The notes beneath the pieces are model-generated. The model did not search any database, was not told the origin of the DNA, and worked only from the letters and a program-made list of their open reading frames with translations. Shown piece after piece: positions 33,792-42,918 of a stretch of 64,000 nt of DNA. The position numbers and the translations under genes are program-made. Every line of letters begins with the position of its first letter. The first letter of the stretch is position 1. Origin of the DNA: an archaeon. GTDB lineage: Archaea; Thermoproteota; Nitrososphaeria; Nitrososphaerales; Gagatemarchaeaceae. The stretch is from positions 124,001 through 188,000 of the forward strand of contig JAKAUC010000009.1 in assembly GCA_021827865.1 (NCBI GenBank), given 5' to 3'.

Positions 33792-34082
33792 CTACCCTAC
33801 GATGGTCTTCTTCAGGACGTAGTCGAAGAACCGGTAGGTCGTCCCGTCCTCGGTCTTCCACTCAGAGCGGAGCCGGGTCTTCTTCTCGGCCCTCCTCAGC
33901 GCCGACAGGACCGAGCGGTTCAGCTCCTTCACGTCGGTCCCTTCCACCTCCGCCTCGAACACCAGCTCGTCCCCCTCCTTCCTGACCGGCGACCCCGGAA
34001 AGAGCCCATCGAGGACGGGCCTGACCGCCTCTGGCCTGTCGCTGCTGACCCTCGCCGAAACCGCCACCCGTTTGCTTTTCAC
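33792..34082 (-). CDS. Small conserved-looking protein, possibly RNA-binding
   Basis: A 96-residue alpha/beta protein: VAVSARVSSDRPEAVRPVLD, LVFEAEVEGTDVKELNRSVL, SALRRAEKKTRLRSEW and YRFFDYVLKKT. The order 'strand - strand - helix LNRSVLSALRRAEKKTRLR' resembles small archaeal proteins of the Pcc1/KEOPS or exosome-linked type, but I cannot assign it. Convergent with the MBL gene and tail to tail with it. GTG start about 30 bases after a CGTATG box. Confidence 0.55.
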   Translation of the reverse strand: MKSKRVAVSARVSSDRPEAVRPVLDGLFPGSPVRKEGDELVFEAEVEGTDVKELNRSVLSALRRAEKKTRLRSEWKTEDGTTYRFFDYVLKKTIVG

Positions 34083-34159
34083 TCAGAATCACTCGCGGAC
34101 CTGCCGCTGCCATACGCCGGGGTGGCTAACGTATAAGCTCGCGATTGGAGCCGGCGTCC

Positions 34160-34972
34160 GTGGAGTTCGGGGTGGTCGTCCCCAGCGGGTGGAGGGCGGA
34201 CCAGGTCATGGACGCCGGCCGGGCCGCAGAGATGCTCGGCCTCGACTTCTTCCTCGTGACAGACCACTACATCACCCCGACCTCCGACAGCTCCGTGGAC
34301 GCCTGGGCCATGCTCGCGGCCCTGGCGGCGATGACCCAGGAGATCACCCTAGGGACCTGCGTGACGCCGATACCATTCCGCCCCCCGCAGATGCTCGCCA
34401 AGGTGGTCGCGACGGTGGACCAGATCTCCAATGGGAGGGTGGTCCTGGGGGTCGGCGCCGGGTGGAGCAGGGCGGAGTTCGACGCCTACGGGACCTGGGC
34501 GGACGACAGGACGAGGGTCGCGATGACGGTCGAGGGGCTCGAGCTGATGATGAAGCTCTGGGCGTCGGACGAGCCCTTCGACTTCGACGGGAAGTACTAC
34601 AGGTCGAAGGGGGCGATACTGAGGCCGAAGCCTGTCACCAGGCCCCACCCGCCCCTGTGGTTCGGCGGGATGGGGAGCTACGTGCTGAAGAGGCTGGTCG
34701 CGAAGCACGCCGACGCCTGGCTCCCCCCGGTCCCCGGGATACCGGACGAGGAGTATCTCCGGGTCCTGGCCGCGGTCCGCGGCGGCGACGGAGTGGAGCG
34801 GAAGCGCCCGGTCAGGGTGATGTTCAACGGGACCCTCTCGGAGATCAAGTCCGGGGTCGAGAAGTACGAAAGGATGGGGTGCGAAGCCGCGATGCTCGTC
34901 AGGACCCCCTACGAGGAGCTCCCCGGGGCCATGCTCGAGCTGAGCGAGTTCTGCCGCTCCTACGGCCGCTAG
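34160..34972 (+). CDS. LLM-class (luciferase-like) F420/flavin-dependent oxidoreductase
   Basis: A 270-residue TIM-barrel protein of the bacterial-luciferase fold. Typical blocks: VEFGVVVPSG at the start, LDFFLVTDHY, EITLGTCVTPIPFRPPQMLA, DQISNGRVVLGVGAGWSRAEF and PHPPLWFGGMG. In archaea such proteins usually use coenzyme F420. GTG 34160 is exactly 26 bases from the centre of GTATAAG (34131-34137); the upstream TTG at 34145 is less likely. The substrate is unknown. A paralogue lies at 59.3 kb. Confidence 0.85.
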   Translation: MEFGVVVPSGWRADQVMDAGRAAEMLGLDFFLVTDHYITPTSDSSVDAWAMLAALAAMTQEITLGTCVTPIPFRPPQMLAKVVATVDQISNGRVVLGVGAGWSRAEFDAYGTWADDRTRVAMTVEGLELMMKLWASDEPFDFDGKYYRSKGAILRPKPVTRPHPPLWFGGMGSYVLKRLVAKHADAWLPPVPGIPDEEYLRVLAAVRGGDGVERKRPVRVMFNGTLSEIKSGVEKYERMGCEAAMLVRTPYEELPGAMLELSEFCRSYGR

Positions 34973-35065
34973 AAGGGCGCCGGGTGGCCGAGGGCCTCAC
35001 TCCAGGTGATTACCTGACGTGACCTGACTATTTATCAACGGTCGCGGGAGCCGGTCCCGAAGACC

Positions 35066-36028
35066 TTGGAGCCGAGCCAGCCTGGGACGGTCATAAGCGT
35101 CGAGGGGCTGAAGCACACCTACGACGGGAAAAACTACGCCCTGAAGGGGGTCAGCTTCGACGTGAAGAAGGGGGAGGTCTTCGGGCTCCTGGGGAAGAAC
35201 GGGGCGGGGAAGTCGACCCTGATCAAGATACTCACCACACTCATCAGGTCGTCGGAGGGGACGGTGAAGGTCCTCGGGATGGACACGGCCAGGGACGGCA
35301 AGCGGATACGGAGGAGGATAGGGGTGGTCCAGCAGGACGAGTCCTTCGACTTCACCACGGTGCAGGGGAACTTCGACGTCTACGGGGTCCTGTGGGGGGT
35401 CCCCAAGGCCGAGAGGGTCCGCCGCAGGGAGGAGCTCATCAAGAAGTTCGGGCTTGAGGACGTCAGGAAGAAGCGCGCCTTCGACCTCTCCGGGGGGCAG
35501 AAGAGGCGGGTCCAGGTCGCCAGGGAGATGATGCACGACGTGGACGTCCTCTTCCTGGACGAGCCGACGGTGGGGCTGGACGTGATAATGCGTCGGGACC
35601 TCCTCGACTTCGTGAAGGAGGACGTCAAGAAGGGGCTGACCGTGGTCTTCACCACCCACAACCTGGAGGAGGCGGACTACCTCTGCGACAGGGTGGCGGT
35701 CATAGACTCGGGGAGGATACTCGTCATGGACACCGTCGAGAACCTGAAAAGGCGCTACATAGGGAAGAAGACAATCGAGGTCGCGGTGAACGGGGCCGGC
35801 TCCGAGGCGTTCTATCAGCGCCTCGAGTCTTCGCTGGGGGGGACCGGGACCCTCAGGCAGGGGGACGGCTCCGCCCTGGTCCTCACCGACACCCCGAAGG
35901 AGGCCCTGGCGCTCCTCCTCGGGATCGCGAAGGAGACCGGGGCCCAGATAGAGTGGCTGAACGTCAGGAAGGACACCCTGGAGGACGTCTTCCTGGAGTC
36001 GGTCTCGAAGGAGGAGGGTGGGAGATGA
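35066..36028 (+). CDS. ABC-2 exporter ATPase (DrrA-like)
   Basis: A 320-residue ATPase with Walker A GKNGAGKST at 43-51, QQDESFD Q-loop, signature LSGGQKRRVQVAREM, Walker B VLFLDEPTVGLD and switch TTHNLEEADYL. The ~90-residue C-terminal part (EWLNVRKDTLEDVFL) is typical of DrrA/NodI-type export ATPases. The next gene overlaps its stop (ATGA) and encodes the permease. Export of lipids, polyketide-like compounds or surface polymers is possible. TTATCAAC lies about 32 bases before TTG 35066. Confidence 0.92.
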   Translation: MEPSQPGTVISVEGLKHTYDGKNYALKGVSFDVKKGEVFGLLGKNGAGKSTLIKILTTLIRSSEGTVKVLGMDTARDGKRIRRRIGVVQQDESFDFTTVQGNFDVYGVLWGVPKAERVRRREELIKKFGLEDVRKKRAFDLSGGQKRRVQVAREMMHDVDVLFLDEPTVGLDVIMRRDLLDFVKEDVKKGLTVVFTTHNLEEADYLCDRVAVIDSGRILVMDTVENLKRRYIGKKTIEVAVNGAGSEAFYQRLESSLGGTGTLRQGDGSALVLTDTPKEALALLLGIAKETGAQIEWLNVRKDTLEDVFLESVSKEEGGR

Positions 36029-36792
36029 AGGCCCCGGACATACTCAGGCTGGTCTACCGCAACGTTGTCGTGAACACCGACGTGGGGACCCTGATCATCC
36101 TCGTCGGGCTCCCTGTGTTCTACCTGGTCTTCCTCGGCTACGGCTTCCAGGCCTTCGCCCCGGCGAGCAGCACCCCTCACGCCGTCCAGCGCTTCATGGC
36201 ACCGGGGATAGTGGCCCTCCAGACGGTCATGGCCGGGACGGTCGGCGGGAGCATGCTCTGGGCCGACAGGAGGTGGGGGATGCTGGCCCAGCTCCTCGTG
36301 GGCCCCTTCACCAGGCTGCAGTACCTCCTCGGCATCATGCTGACGTCGGTTGTCTTCGGCCTCGTGGGGGCAGGGGTGATGATGGGGGCGGCCTACCTGC
36401 TGATAGGGAGCTCCTCCGTCACGGCCATCGGCGCCGTCTCCATCTTGGCGGCCATCCTGGTGGGGTCCCTCCTGTTCGGCTCTCTGATGCTCTTCATCTC
36501 GGCCCTCGTGAAGTCCAACAACGCCTACAACAGCATACAGATCCTCATACTCTTCGTCGTGAACTTTGCCAGCACCACCTTCTACCCCATCAGCTCCAGC
36601 CTCCCCGCGCCCATCAAGGCCCTGTTCGAGGTCAACCCGCTGACCTACCTCGCCAACACCGTGAGGGACGGGTACATGGGGACGGTGACCACCGGGGACG
36701 CCTACCAGCTCCTGGGGCTGACCGCGGTCATGTTCGGCTTCCTCGTCCTCGCAGTGAGGTCGTACATGCGGTCAGGGGTCTCGTTCAGCTAG
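36025..36792 (+). CDS. ABC-2 type permease
   Basis: A 255-residue membrane protein from ATG 36025 (ATGA overlap with the ATPase stop). Six membrane helices, with the family block FYPISSSLPAPIKALFEVNP and YLANTVRDGYMG between helices 5 and 6, as in DrrB-type exporters. It completes the export pair with the ATPase. Earlier in-frame ATG codons lie inside the ATPase gene and are not used. Confidence 0.92.
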   Translation: MKAPDILRLVYRNVVVNTDVGTLIILVGLPVFYLVFLGYGFQAFAPASSTPHAVQRFMAPGIVALQTVMAGTVGGSMLWADRRWGMLAQLLVGPFTRLQYLLGIMLTSVVFGLVGAGVMMGAAYLLIGSSSVTAIGAVSILAAILVGSLLFGSLMLFISALVKSNNAYNSIQILILFVVNFASTTFYPISSSLPAPIKALFEVNPLTYLANTVRDGYMGTVTTGDAYQLLGLTAVMFGFLVLAVRSYMRSGVSFS

Positions 36793-36881
36793 GGGCCGCG
36801 CCTTCCGGGATAGGGCTGGCACTCGCGCGATAAGTAAATAACGCAAACGAATCGGCGCCCTCCATCCGTCATGCCCGCCCG

Positions 36882-39800
36882 ATGCAGCCCCCGGCCCGCA
36901 CCGCAGCCCGGGCTGAGGAGCGAATAGAGATGCGCCGTTCCCGCTACGACTCGTTCAACTCGTTCATCAGGAGGCGGCGCCGGGCAATCATAGCTGCCTG
37001 GGTCCTGGCGGTCCTGGTGTCCGTCGCCGTCATCCCGTCCTTCTTCTCGTCGGTCTCGTACAACATCACCAACGTCAGCCTCGGGCAGAAGAGCTCAGAG
37101 TCGCAGGTCGCCCAGGGGATACTGAGCGCCGAGTTCCCGTCCGCCAACAGCACCGGCCAGGAGAGCATCGTCCTGGTCATCCAGCCTTCGGGGGGGACCC
37201 CCTACTCCGGGGAGATCCGGAGCGCCCTCCTCGCCCTGAACAGGAGTATCTCGTCGGTCCCCGGCGAGGCGAACTACACCGGGATGTCGAGCATCTACTC
37301 GACAGAGTACGGCCTCCTCAACTCGACGGTCCCAGCGCTGCTCCCCGGGGTCGGGGCCCTGGCTTCCAACGTCACGGCCATGAGCCGGTCGCTCTACACC
37401 CTGCAGCAGAGCCTTTCGACGCTGAACTCGAACCTGTACCTGCTCAGGCAGGGGATGAACCAGACGTCTCAGCTTGTGTACGGCGTCCCCAGCGGCTTCG
37501 TCCAGCTGTGGGGCTCCCTGGTCCAGGGAGGGGCCACCCCGGCCCAGGCTGACGCCGCGGCCAACCAGACCATCTACGCAAAGCTCGCCTCGGAAGGGGC
37601 CCAGGGGGCCGAGGGGCTCGCCTACTACCAGGGGTTCTACGGCGCCTGGAACTCGAGCTTCAGCTCGCAGCCTGGCCTGGCCCCCCTGGCGAGGGAGGCG
37701 CTCTCGGTGAACGAAACGGTGACCCAGTTTGTGAAGTCCCCGTCGCTGAACAGCGAGACCCGCCAGCTGATGATTGATGTGGCGTCGGGGCTGAACGTGA
37801 CCGACTGGTACCAGGGGAGCGCGGTCTCGGACCTCGCGATCACAACCCTGGCGGCGCAGATCCCGGTGAGCCTGACAACGCCGCTGAAGGTGACCCCCCA
37901 GGGGCTGGCAGAGAGCGTCTACTCCCTCGGCCAGGCCCCGACGAACTCTTCGCTCGGCGACCTGACCATAGGCCTCGTAGCCAACGCCTCCTCCTCTGGG
38001 GCCCCCTCCGGGGTGTCCGTCCCCCAGCTTGTGAGGTCGACCTATGCCCTGGGACCGGACCCGAGCGCTGGGGCGGCCTGGAGGCTGGCGAGCTCCTTCG
38101 TCGCCAACGCCACCGCGTCCTCCCTGGCGGGCTCCCCCCTGTTCACCGTGGACACGGGGTCCCTCTCGTCCCTGCTCGGCGGGTTCACGAACCAGACCAC
38201 GGCCGGCCAGGTCAGGGCGGCCCTCCTGTCCGTCGCCGACGGCCAGAGCTACTCCAGCTACCCCCTGGTCCTGTCCAGCTCGCTCACGAAGAACTTCGTC
38301 AGCCCGGACAACCAGACGATGATCGCGGTGTTCAACTTCTCTTCGCAGCCCGGCCCCAAGACCATCGCAGGCTTCGACGGCGCGGTGGCGGGGTCCAACC
38401 TCTCGACCCTGGCGACCACCTACGTGACCGGGGGGTCGGTGATCACCAACGACGTGCAGCACGTCTTCTCCCCGTCCCTGGGGGTGACGGTGGTGGCCGG
38501 GGTGATCGTCTCGATAATCATCGTGGGGCTGCTCTTCATGTCCCCCCTGGCGGCGCTGGTCCCCCTGCTGATAGGCGGGCTGTCCATCTCCATAGCCTAC
38601 GCCGCCATCTACCTCGGCATCGTGAAGCTCGGCCACGGCCAGATCAGCTTCCTGACCCCCACCCTGACCACCCTGCTGATGCTCGGCCTGGCAGTCGACT
38701 ACTCGGTCCTGCAGCTGAGGAGGACGAAGGAGGAGAGGGGGAACGGGAGGACGAAGGAGGAGAGCGTGGCCACCTCGGTGCGGTGGGCCGGGGAGGGGGT
38801 CCTGACCGCCGGGGTCACGGTGATAGTCGCCTACGTAGTCATGGCGGCCGCCAACGTCCCCATATTCAGCGACGTCGGGGTGGCGATAGCCATCGGCGTG
38901 TCGGTCCTCCTCCTGGCGTCGCTCACCCTCCTGCCTTCGCTGGAGCTGACCATCGGGGACAGGCTGTTCTGGCCCGGGCTCCGTGGGAAGGAGGCCCGGC
39001 GCGGCCCCAGCCGCCTGGAGCGTGTCTCGGAGAAGACGATGAAGCACAAGGTCGCCGTAGCCGGGCTGGTCGCCCTGATCGCCCTGGGGGCGGTGTACGC
39101 CACCACCAACACCCCGACCAGCCTCGACTTCCTGAGGCTCGTCCCCAACTTCCCGAGCAACCAGGGGCTCACGGTGATAACCGACAGCTTCGGCAGCGGG
39201 ACCATCTCCCCCTCGGCGATACTGATAGTGACCCCGACCCCCATCGTCAACGGCCACGGCCAGTTCAGCCAGGCCGCCCTCAACGAGATAGAGCAGGTAT
39301 CTTCGGCGGCCGCGGGGTCGGCCGGGGTCGAGAGCGTCATCAGCGCCACGAGGCCCTACGGCGTCCCGTTCAACTACTCCTCGGTCCAGTCGATGGCCGG
39401 GCCCCTCCGCTCGCAGTACCTGAGCGGGATGATGGCCCAGGTGGGGAAGGACAACAGCACGGCGCTGGTCCTGGTGGGGTTCTCGAGCTCCTCCGAGAGC
39501 TCCAAGGCTGTCAGCTCCCTCAAGGGGGTCGAGGCGGCCGTCGGCTCCCTCCCTCTGGCGCCGGGGACCAAGGTGTACTACGCCGGGGAGACCCAGGGGA
39601 CCCTGGACAGCGAGCAGTTCATGAGCTCCCTCCTCCCCCAGGTCCTGGTCATACTCGCCGCCGCGGTCTACGTGATATTGTTCCTCCAGCTCCGGTCGGT
39701 CTTCACCCCACTCAGGCTGGTCTTCACCATACTCTGCAGCGTAGCCTTCGCCCTGGCCCTGCTTTCGGTGACCTTCCTCCACCTGCTGGGGATGCCGATA

Positions 39801-40232
39801 TTCAACTTCGCCCCCCTGTTCGTCGTGGTGACCATGCTCGGGGTCGGCATCGACTACGACATATTCTACGTCACCAGGATCAGGGAGGAGGTGCTCAACG
39901 GCAAGTCGGACTCCGAAGCGATAAAGACGGCGACCACCAAGGTGTGGGTCACCATCGTGGGCCTGGGCCTGGTCCTCTCGAGCGTCTTCGGGTCGCTGCT
40001 GCTGACAGGGATCGGGATGCTGCAGGAGATAAGCCTGGCAGTCTCGTCGGCGGTCATCATCGACGTGACCGTGGTCATACTGTTCTTCGTCCCCGCGCTC
40101 ATGGCCATAGCCGAGAAGTACAACTGGTGGCCCTCGAAGCTGGGGAGGAGGGTCAGCGGGAAGGCCGAAGGCGGAGCGGGTTCACCCCCGCCAGATGATT
40201 CCTCAGGGTCCGCAGCGGCCAGGCCTGACTGA
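36882..40232 (+). CDS. MMPL/RND-family transporter
   Basis: A 1116-residue membrane protein of the MMPL-like RND group. One helix near the start (RRRRAIIAAWVLAVLVSVAV), a very large extracytoplasmic domain (~100-520) with many NxS/T sites, six helices (520-740) including TLLMLGLAVDYSVLQLRR, a second outer domain (~760-960), and a second helix set with MLGVGIDYDIFYVTRIREE. The GxxxDY motifs carry the proton-relay Asp. Such proteins export lipids or drugs. An internal ATG (36930) has a GAGGAG sequence upstream and may be the real start; a TATA-like AAGTAAATAA precedes the longer one. Confidence 0.9.
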   Translation: MQPPARTAARAEERIEMRRSRYDSFNSFIRRRRRAIIAAWVLAVLVSVAVIPSFFSSVSYNITNVSLGQKSSESQVAQGILSAEFPSANSTGQESIVLVIQPSGGTPYSGEIRSALLALNRSISSVPGEANYTGMSSIYSTEYGLLNSTVPALLPGVGALASNVTAMSRSLYTLQQSLSTLNSNLYLLRQGMNQTSQLVYGVPSGFVQLWGSLVQGGATPAQADAAANQTIYAKLASEGAQGAEGLAYYQGFYGAWNSSFSSQPGLAPLAREALSVNETVTQFVKSPSLNSETRQLMIDVASGLNVTDWYQGSAVSDLAITTLAAQIPVSLTTPLKVTPQGLAESVYSLGQAPTNSSLGDLTIGLVANASSSGAPSGVSVPQLVRSTYALGPDPSAGAAWRLASSFVANATASSLAGSPLFTVDTGSLSSLLGGFTNQTTAGQVRAALLSVADGQSYSSYPLVLSSSLTKNFVSPDNQTMIAVFNFSSQPGPKTIAGFDGAVAGSNLSTLATTYVTGGSVITNDVQHVFSPSLGVTVVAGVIVSIIIVGLLFMSPLAALVPLLIGGLSISIAYAAIYLGIVKLGHGQISFLTPTLTTLLMLGLAVDYSVLQLRRTKEERGNGRTKEESVATSVRWAGEGVLTAGVTVIVAYVVMAAANVPIFSDVGVAIAIGVSVLLLASLTLLPSLELTIGDRLFWPGLRGKEARRGPSRLERVSEKTMKHKVAVAGLVALIALGAVYATTNTPTSLDFLRLVPNFPSNQGLTVITDSFGSGTISPSAILIVTPTPIVNGHGQFSQAALNEIEQVSSAAAGSAGVESVISATRPYGVPFNYSSVQSMAGPLRSQYLSGMMAQVGKDNSTALVLVGFSSSSESSKAVSSLKGVEAAVGSLPLAPGTKVYYAGETQGTLDSEQFMSSLLPQVLVILAAAVYVILFLQLRSVFTPLRLVFTILCSVAFALALLSVTFLHLLGMPIFNFAPLFVVVTMLGVGIDYDIFYVTRIREEVLNGKSDSEAIKTATTKVWVTIVGLGLVLSSVFGSLLLTGIGMLQEISLAVSSAVIIDVTVVILFFVPALMAIAEKYNWWPSKLGRRVSGKAEGGAGSPPPDDSSGSAAARPD

Positions 40233-40289
40233 GCCCCTGCCCGCCGGGCCGGAGCCTCTCCTCTGGGGGCCGGGCCTGGCCTGCGGTTT

Positions 40290-41207
40290 GTGAAGGCTAC
40301 GAACCGTCAAAGCCTTATGTTCGCGTCCGTGAAGACCGCACCGTTGAGACCAGGTCTTGCGGCGGTCTCCAACTCTGTCTCTGTCTTCGACGGCAAATAC
40401 CCCGGAGGGGGGAACGTCACCGCCGCGGTGTTCCACTCGGGGAAGGAGGCCTTCGTCTTCGACTCCCTGCTTTACCCTGATGACACCCATGCCCTGCTGC
40501 AAGAAGCGAAGAAGTCGGGCCTGGGCGTGAAGGGTCTGATCAACACCCACTGGCACATCGACCACACCGCGGGGAACCAGCTCTTTCATGATACCCAGCA
40601 CATAATCTCCCACAGCCTCTGCGGGGGACTCATGCGGACCGAAGGAAAGGACGACCCGGAGTGGGCATTTGGGAGGCTGAAGCTGGAGGAGAAGGACAGG
40701 ATCCGGAGCACCTACCCCAACGAGGCGGTGGGAGACGGGTCGACGCTGCAGGTGGGAAGTCGGGAGATCGAGATCATACACGCCCCCGGTCACACCCCTG
40801 ACTCTATCATCGGCTGGGAGAAGGAGGAAGGGGTGCTGATTGCAGGCGACACGGTGATGGAGCTCCCGTTCTTCGGCTACGGGGATAGCCAGGCGTTGAT
40901 CGAGTCGCTGAAGAAGATCCGGTCGATCGCTGGAGCCAGGGGGAAGATAGTCCAGGGGCACGGCGGCGTCTGCGCCGGCGAGAGGATCGTCGACGACATC
41001 AGGTATCTCGAAGAGGTCAGAAGAAGGACGGCCGAGTACGTCGGCTCCGGGAAGTCCGCGGAGCAGGCGTCCGCGGGGATAAAGCTCGAAGACTGCGTCA
41101 CAAAGGCGAGGTTCGCCCTGCTGTCCGAGCGGTTCGGCTCGCTGCTCTGGTGCCACCCGTCGAACGTGGAACGAGCCTTCTCGGAGTTGGCGGAAAAGAA
41201 AGCGTGA
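40290..41207 (+). CDS. Metallo-beta-lactamase-fold hydrolase
   Basis: A 305-residue MBL-fold protein with HWHIDHTAG zinc motif (HTHWHIDHT, about 85-93), GHTPDSIIG and AGDTVMELPF, and a late HGGVCAG ligand. Its longer C-terminal helical part (LEEVRRRTAEYVGSGKSAEQ) is like the MBL-type hydrolases of the quinoprotein/PQQB-adjacent or SoxH group. The GTG at 40290 is used here; the start could also be the internal ATG ten codons on. No signal peptide. Function not known. Confidence 0.78.
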   Translation: MKATNRQSLMFASVKTAPLRPGLAAVSNSVSVFDGKYPGGGNVTAAVFHSGKEAFVFDSLLYPDDTHALLQEAKKSGLGVKGLINTHWHIDHTAGNQLFHDTQHIISHSLCGGLMRTEGKDDPEWAFGRLKLEEKDRIRSTYPNEAVGDGSTLQVGSREIEIIHAPGHTPDSIIGWEKEEGVLIAGDTVMELPFFGYGDSQALIESLKKIRSIAGARGKIVQGHGGVCAGERIVDDIRYLEEVRRRTAEYVGSGKSAEQASAGIKLEDCVTKARFALLSERFGSLLWCHPSNVERAFSELAEKKA

Positions 41208-41333
41208 GGCGACCGCCAGGATCGCCGCCTGCAGGGTGGTGACGAAGCCTGCCATAGTCGTCTGCGGATTCGAGCGCCTCCAAAGGAGAACGAACGGCAA
41301 AGGGTTATCAGATGACGCCACACCTGCGAAGCC

Positions 41334-41513
41334 GTGCCGAATCAGGGTAAGAAGAAACCTGACTCCGATCCCCTGCTCGGCTTCAAACGGGGCCCACCCG
41401 TGGACCCATTGGACGGTCCCAAGAACTCAGGGGAGGCAGCAGACAGGGGGTCAGCTCCGGGCGTGGGAGGGCGACGAAAGAGGTCTGACAAGAGCGAAGG
41501 CGATGAAAGTTGA
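41334..41513 (+). CDS. Small charged disordered protein
   Basis: A 59-residue reading from GTG 41334: PNQGKKKPDSDPLLGFKRGP at the start, then PVDPLDGPKNSGEAADRG and a basic end (GGRRKRSDKSEGDES). GGTTATCAG is centred about 28 bases upstream of the GTG, the same spacing as other leaderless genes here, and codon use is GC-ending. Rich in Lys, Asp, Pro and Gly and probably disordered. No family recognised. Confidence 0.45.
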   Translation: MPNQGKKKPDSDPLLGFKRGPPVDPLDGPKNSGEAADRGSAPGVGGRRKRSDKSEGDES

Positions 41514-41537
41514 GCACTTCGGGCTTCGTTTGGAAGC

Positions 41538-42149
41538 GTGATTAGGGTTGGCTCAGCACGTGCCCGACATACCCGAAGAACCAGTGAGGCCAAAGAAGAG
41601 GAGGAACAAGAAACGCCCCGGAAAGAAAAGCCAGCGTCCCAAGTAAATTCGGCGTTCAATTGGCGCAACACCCTCTCTGACTACGCAGCAACGGCGGGGT
41701 TCTTGGCAGGTTTCTCCATCACATTCATCACTATCATCGTATCGACCAGCTTCGCAAACACTGTCCTCGTCTCTCCCGTGAGGTGGGGGGACATCGCCAT
41801 CCTTCTCTTCGGTCTCGCGTCAGTGGGGTTCATCACAGCTACCGAGTTCTTCCTCGGGGCGCGGAACTACAACCTGTGGGAACTGCCCGGCGACTATCGC
41901 AAAGCGCTTGAGGATGCGGAAGGGCAAAAGCAGTGGAAGGTGATTCTTGATGACAGCACTAGGATGGCCAGGAGAAACGAGCAATACGCGCGCAAGTCGT
42001 ACAACTCGGCTATTTTCTTGCTCTTCGCCGGTCTGTTCTTTGTGATCGGCCCGTACAACCTGGTAGTCGCGTTCATAGTCGCAGGAACCGGAACCGTCCT
42101 TGAGGTCTTACAGGCGCTGGGACTTGGGTCGTCGAGACAGAAGTCTTGA
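41538..42149 (+). CDS. Membrane protein of unknown function, accessory-type composition
   Basis: A 203-residue protein: a charged N-terminal tail, then four membrane helices (TAGFLAGFSITFITIIVSTSF; DIAILLFGLASVGFITATEF; NSAIFLLFAGLFFVIGPYN; VVAFIVAGTGTVLEVLQAL) with a soluble loop EDAEGQKQWKVILDDSTRMA between the pairs. The first ~38 residues are doubtful: in another frame GTG 41560 opens a 28-codon charged reading (VPDIPEEPVRPKKRRNKKRP) with better codon use, ending TAA at 41645, so the true start or a frameshift needs care. No family recognised. Confidence 0.55.
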   Translation: MIRVGSARARHTRRTSEAKEEEEQETPRKEKPASQVNSAFNWRNTLSDYAATAGFLAGFSITFITIIVSTSFANTVLVSPVRWGDIAILLFGLASVGFITATEFFLGARNYNLWELPGDYRKALEDAEGQKQWKVILDDSTRMARRNEQYARKSYNSAIFLLFAGLFFVIGPYNLVVAFIVAGTGTVLEVLQALGLGSSRQKS

Positions 42150-42918
42150 CTTTATGCCTGGAGCGGCGATCCGGCTTGATCTGGCCGTGCTAGAATGGGG
42201 GCAGGCGGGAGCATGCCGAAGGCTGCGAGGTCGGGCCTAGGGTCAGTTGTCTAATCACGTTGCAGTCTTCTTTCCCCCGACCAACGCCCCCTGTCCAGGC
42301 CGCGGCCACAGCCAGCGCCCGTAGCGCCGCCAAGGTCATGTCGTAGGCGTTGTCAAAGTCGACCGCGAAGTTGACCAGCATCCCGATTGACGGCAGGACG
42401 CCGATTAGCCGGCGGAGAGCAGGTTCGCAGCAGAAGCGCTTTCCGGCACTCTGGTGGTGAACGGGGACTTCGTTGTGGACTACCACTAATACAAGCTGTT
42501 CCTCCTCGTCCTGGAGAAGGGGCCGTCGGAGGGGATCTCGGTGGCGGGGAGGGAGACGAAGTTCGACCTTGTCACCTGGCTTGCGGCCAGTGCGGCGGTT
42601 TCCTAAACGAGCATAAAGAGACAAACTGGCACCGAAAAACTGTCTTGAATGTGCCTATCGTACCTATCGTATAGTCTATCTCCGGGTACTGACTCCCGAC
42701 AGCCAGCACTAAGCCATCGATGGGCCGCCCAGCAGTCGAGTTTTCGACGCTGACGTGATTAATCCGCGATTACACTACAAGCTAGTTGCTGCAAGGCTGT
42801 TGAGAAGGAAACGGGGATAAAAAATCTCAATGAAATCGGTCTCTTACCAGAACGTGCAGCAAACATGCTGAAGAAACAGATGTGATATGGAGACTCTCGC
42901 CTAATGTAAAGGTCAGTC
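42150..42918. other. Gene-poor, partly decayed accessory stretch
   Basis: Nearly 770 bases without a convincing intact gene. 42190-42420 holds only weak readings on the minus strand (e.g. FAVDFDNAYDMTLAALRALA). 42433-42606 holds a coding remnant, listed separately. From about 42640 to 42918 the base content drops to AT-rich with many short stops and no gene. The composition shift marks the edge of the lower-GC module that follows. Confidence 0.4.
42433..42606 (+). pseudogene. Coding remnant with in-frame stop
   Basis: Read in one frame it gives EALSGTLVVNGDFVVDYH, a TAA, then YKLFLLVLEKGPSEGISVAG and TKFDLVTWLAASAAVS-stop. GC-ending codons and amphipathic strands look like a decayed soluble or membrane-associated protein of which only about 57 codons survive. 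No start codon precedes it. The parent family is not recognised. Confidence 0.35.

Noticed and set aside
37095-39782. 895-codon minus-strand open frame
   Set aside because: Antisense of the MMPL/RND gene; no membrane helices or motifs.
42190-42624. 144-codon minus-strand frame as a gene
   Set aside because: Mixed composition, no domain, no promoter at the right spacing, and it runs antisense through the plus-strand remnant.
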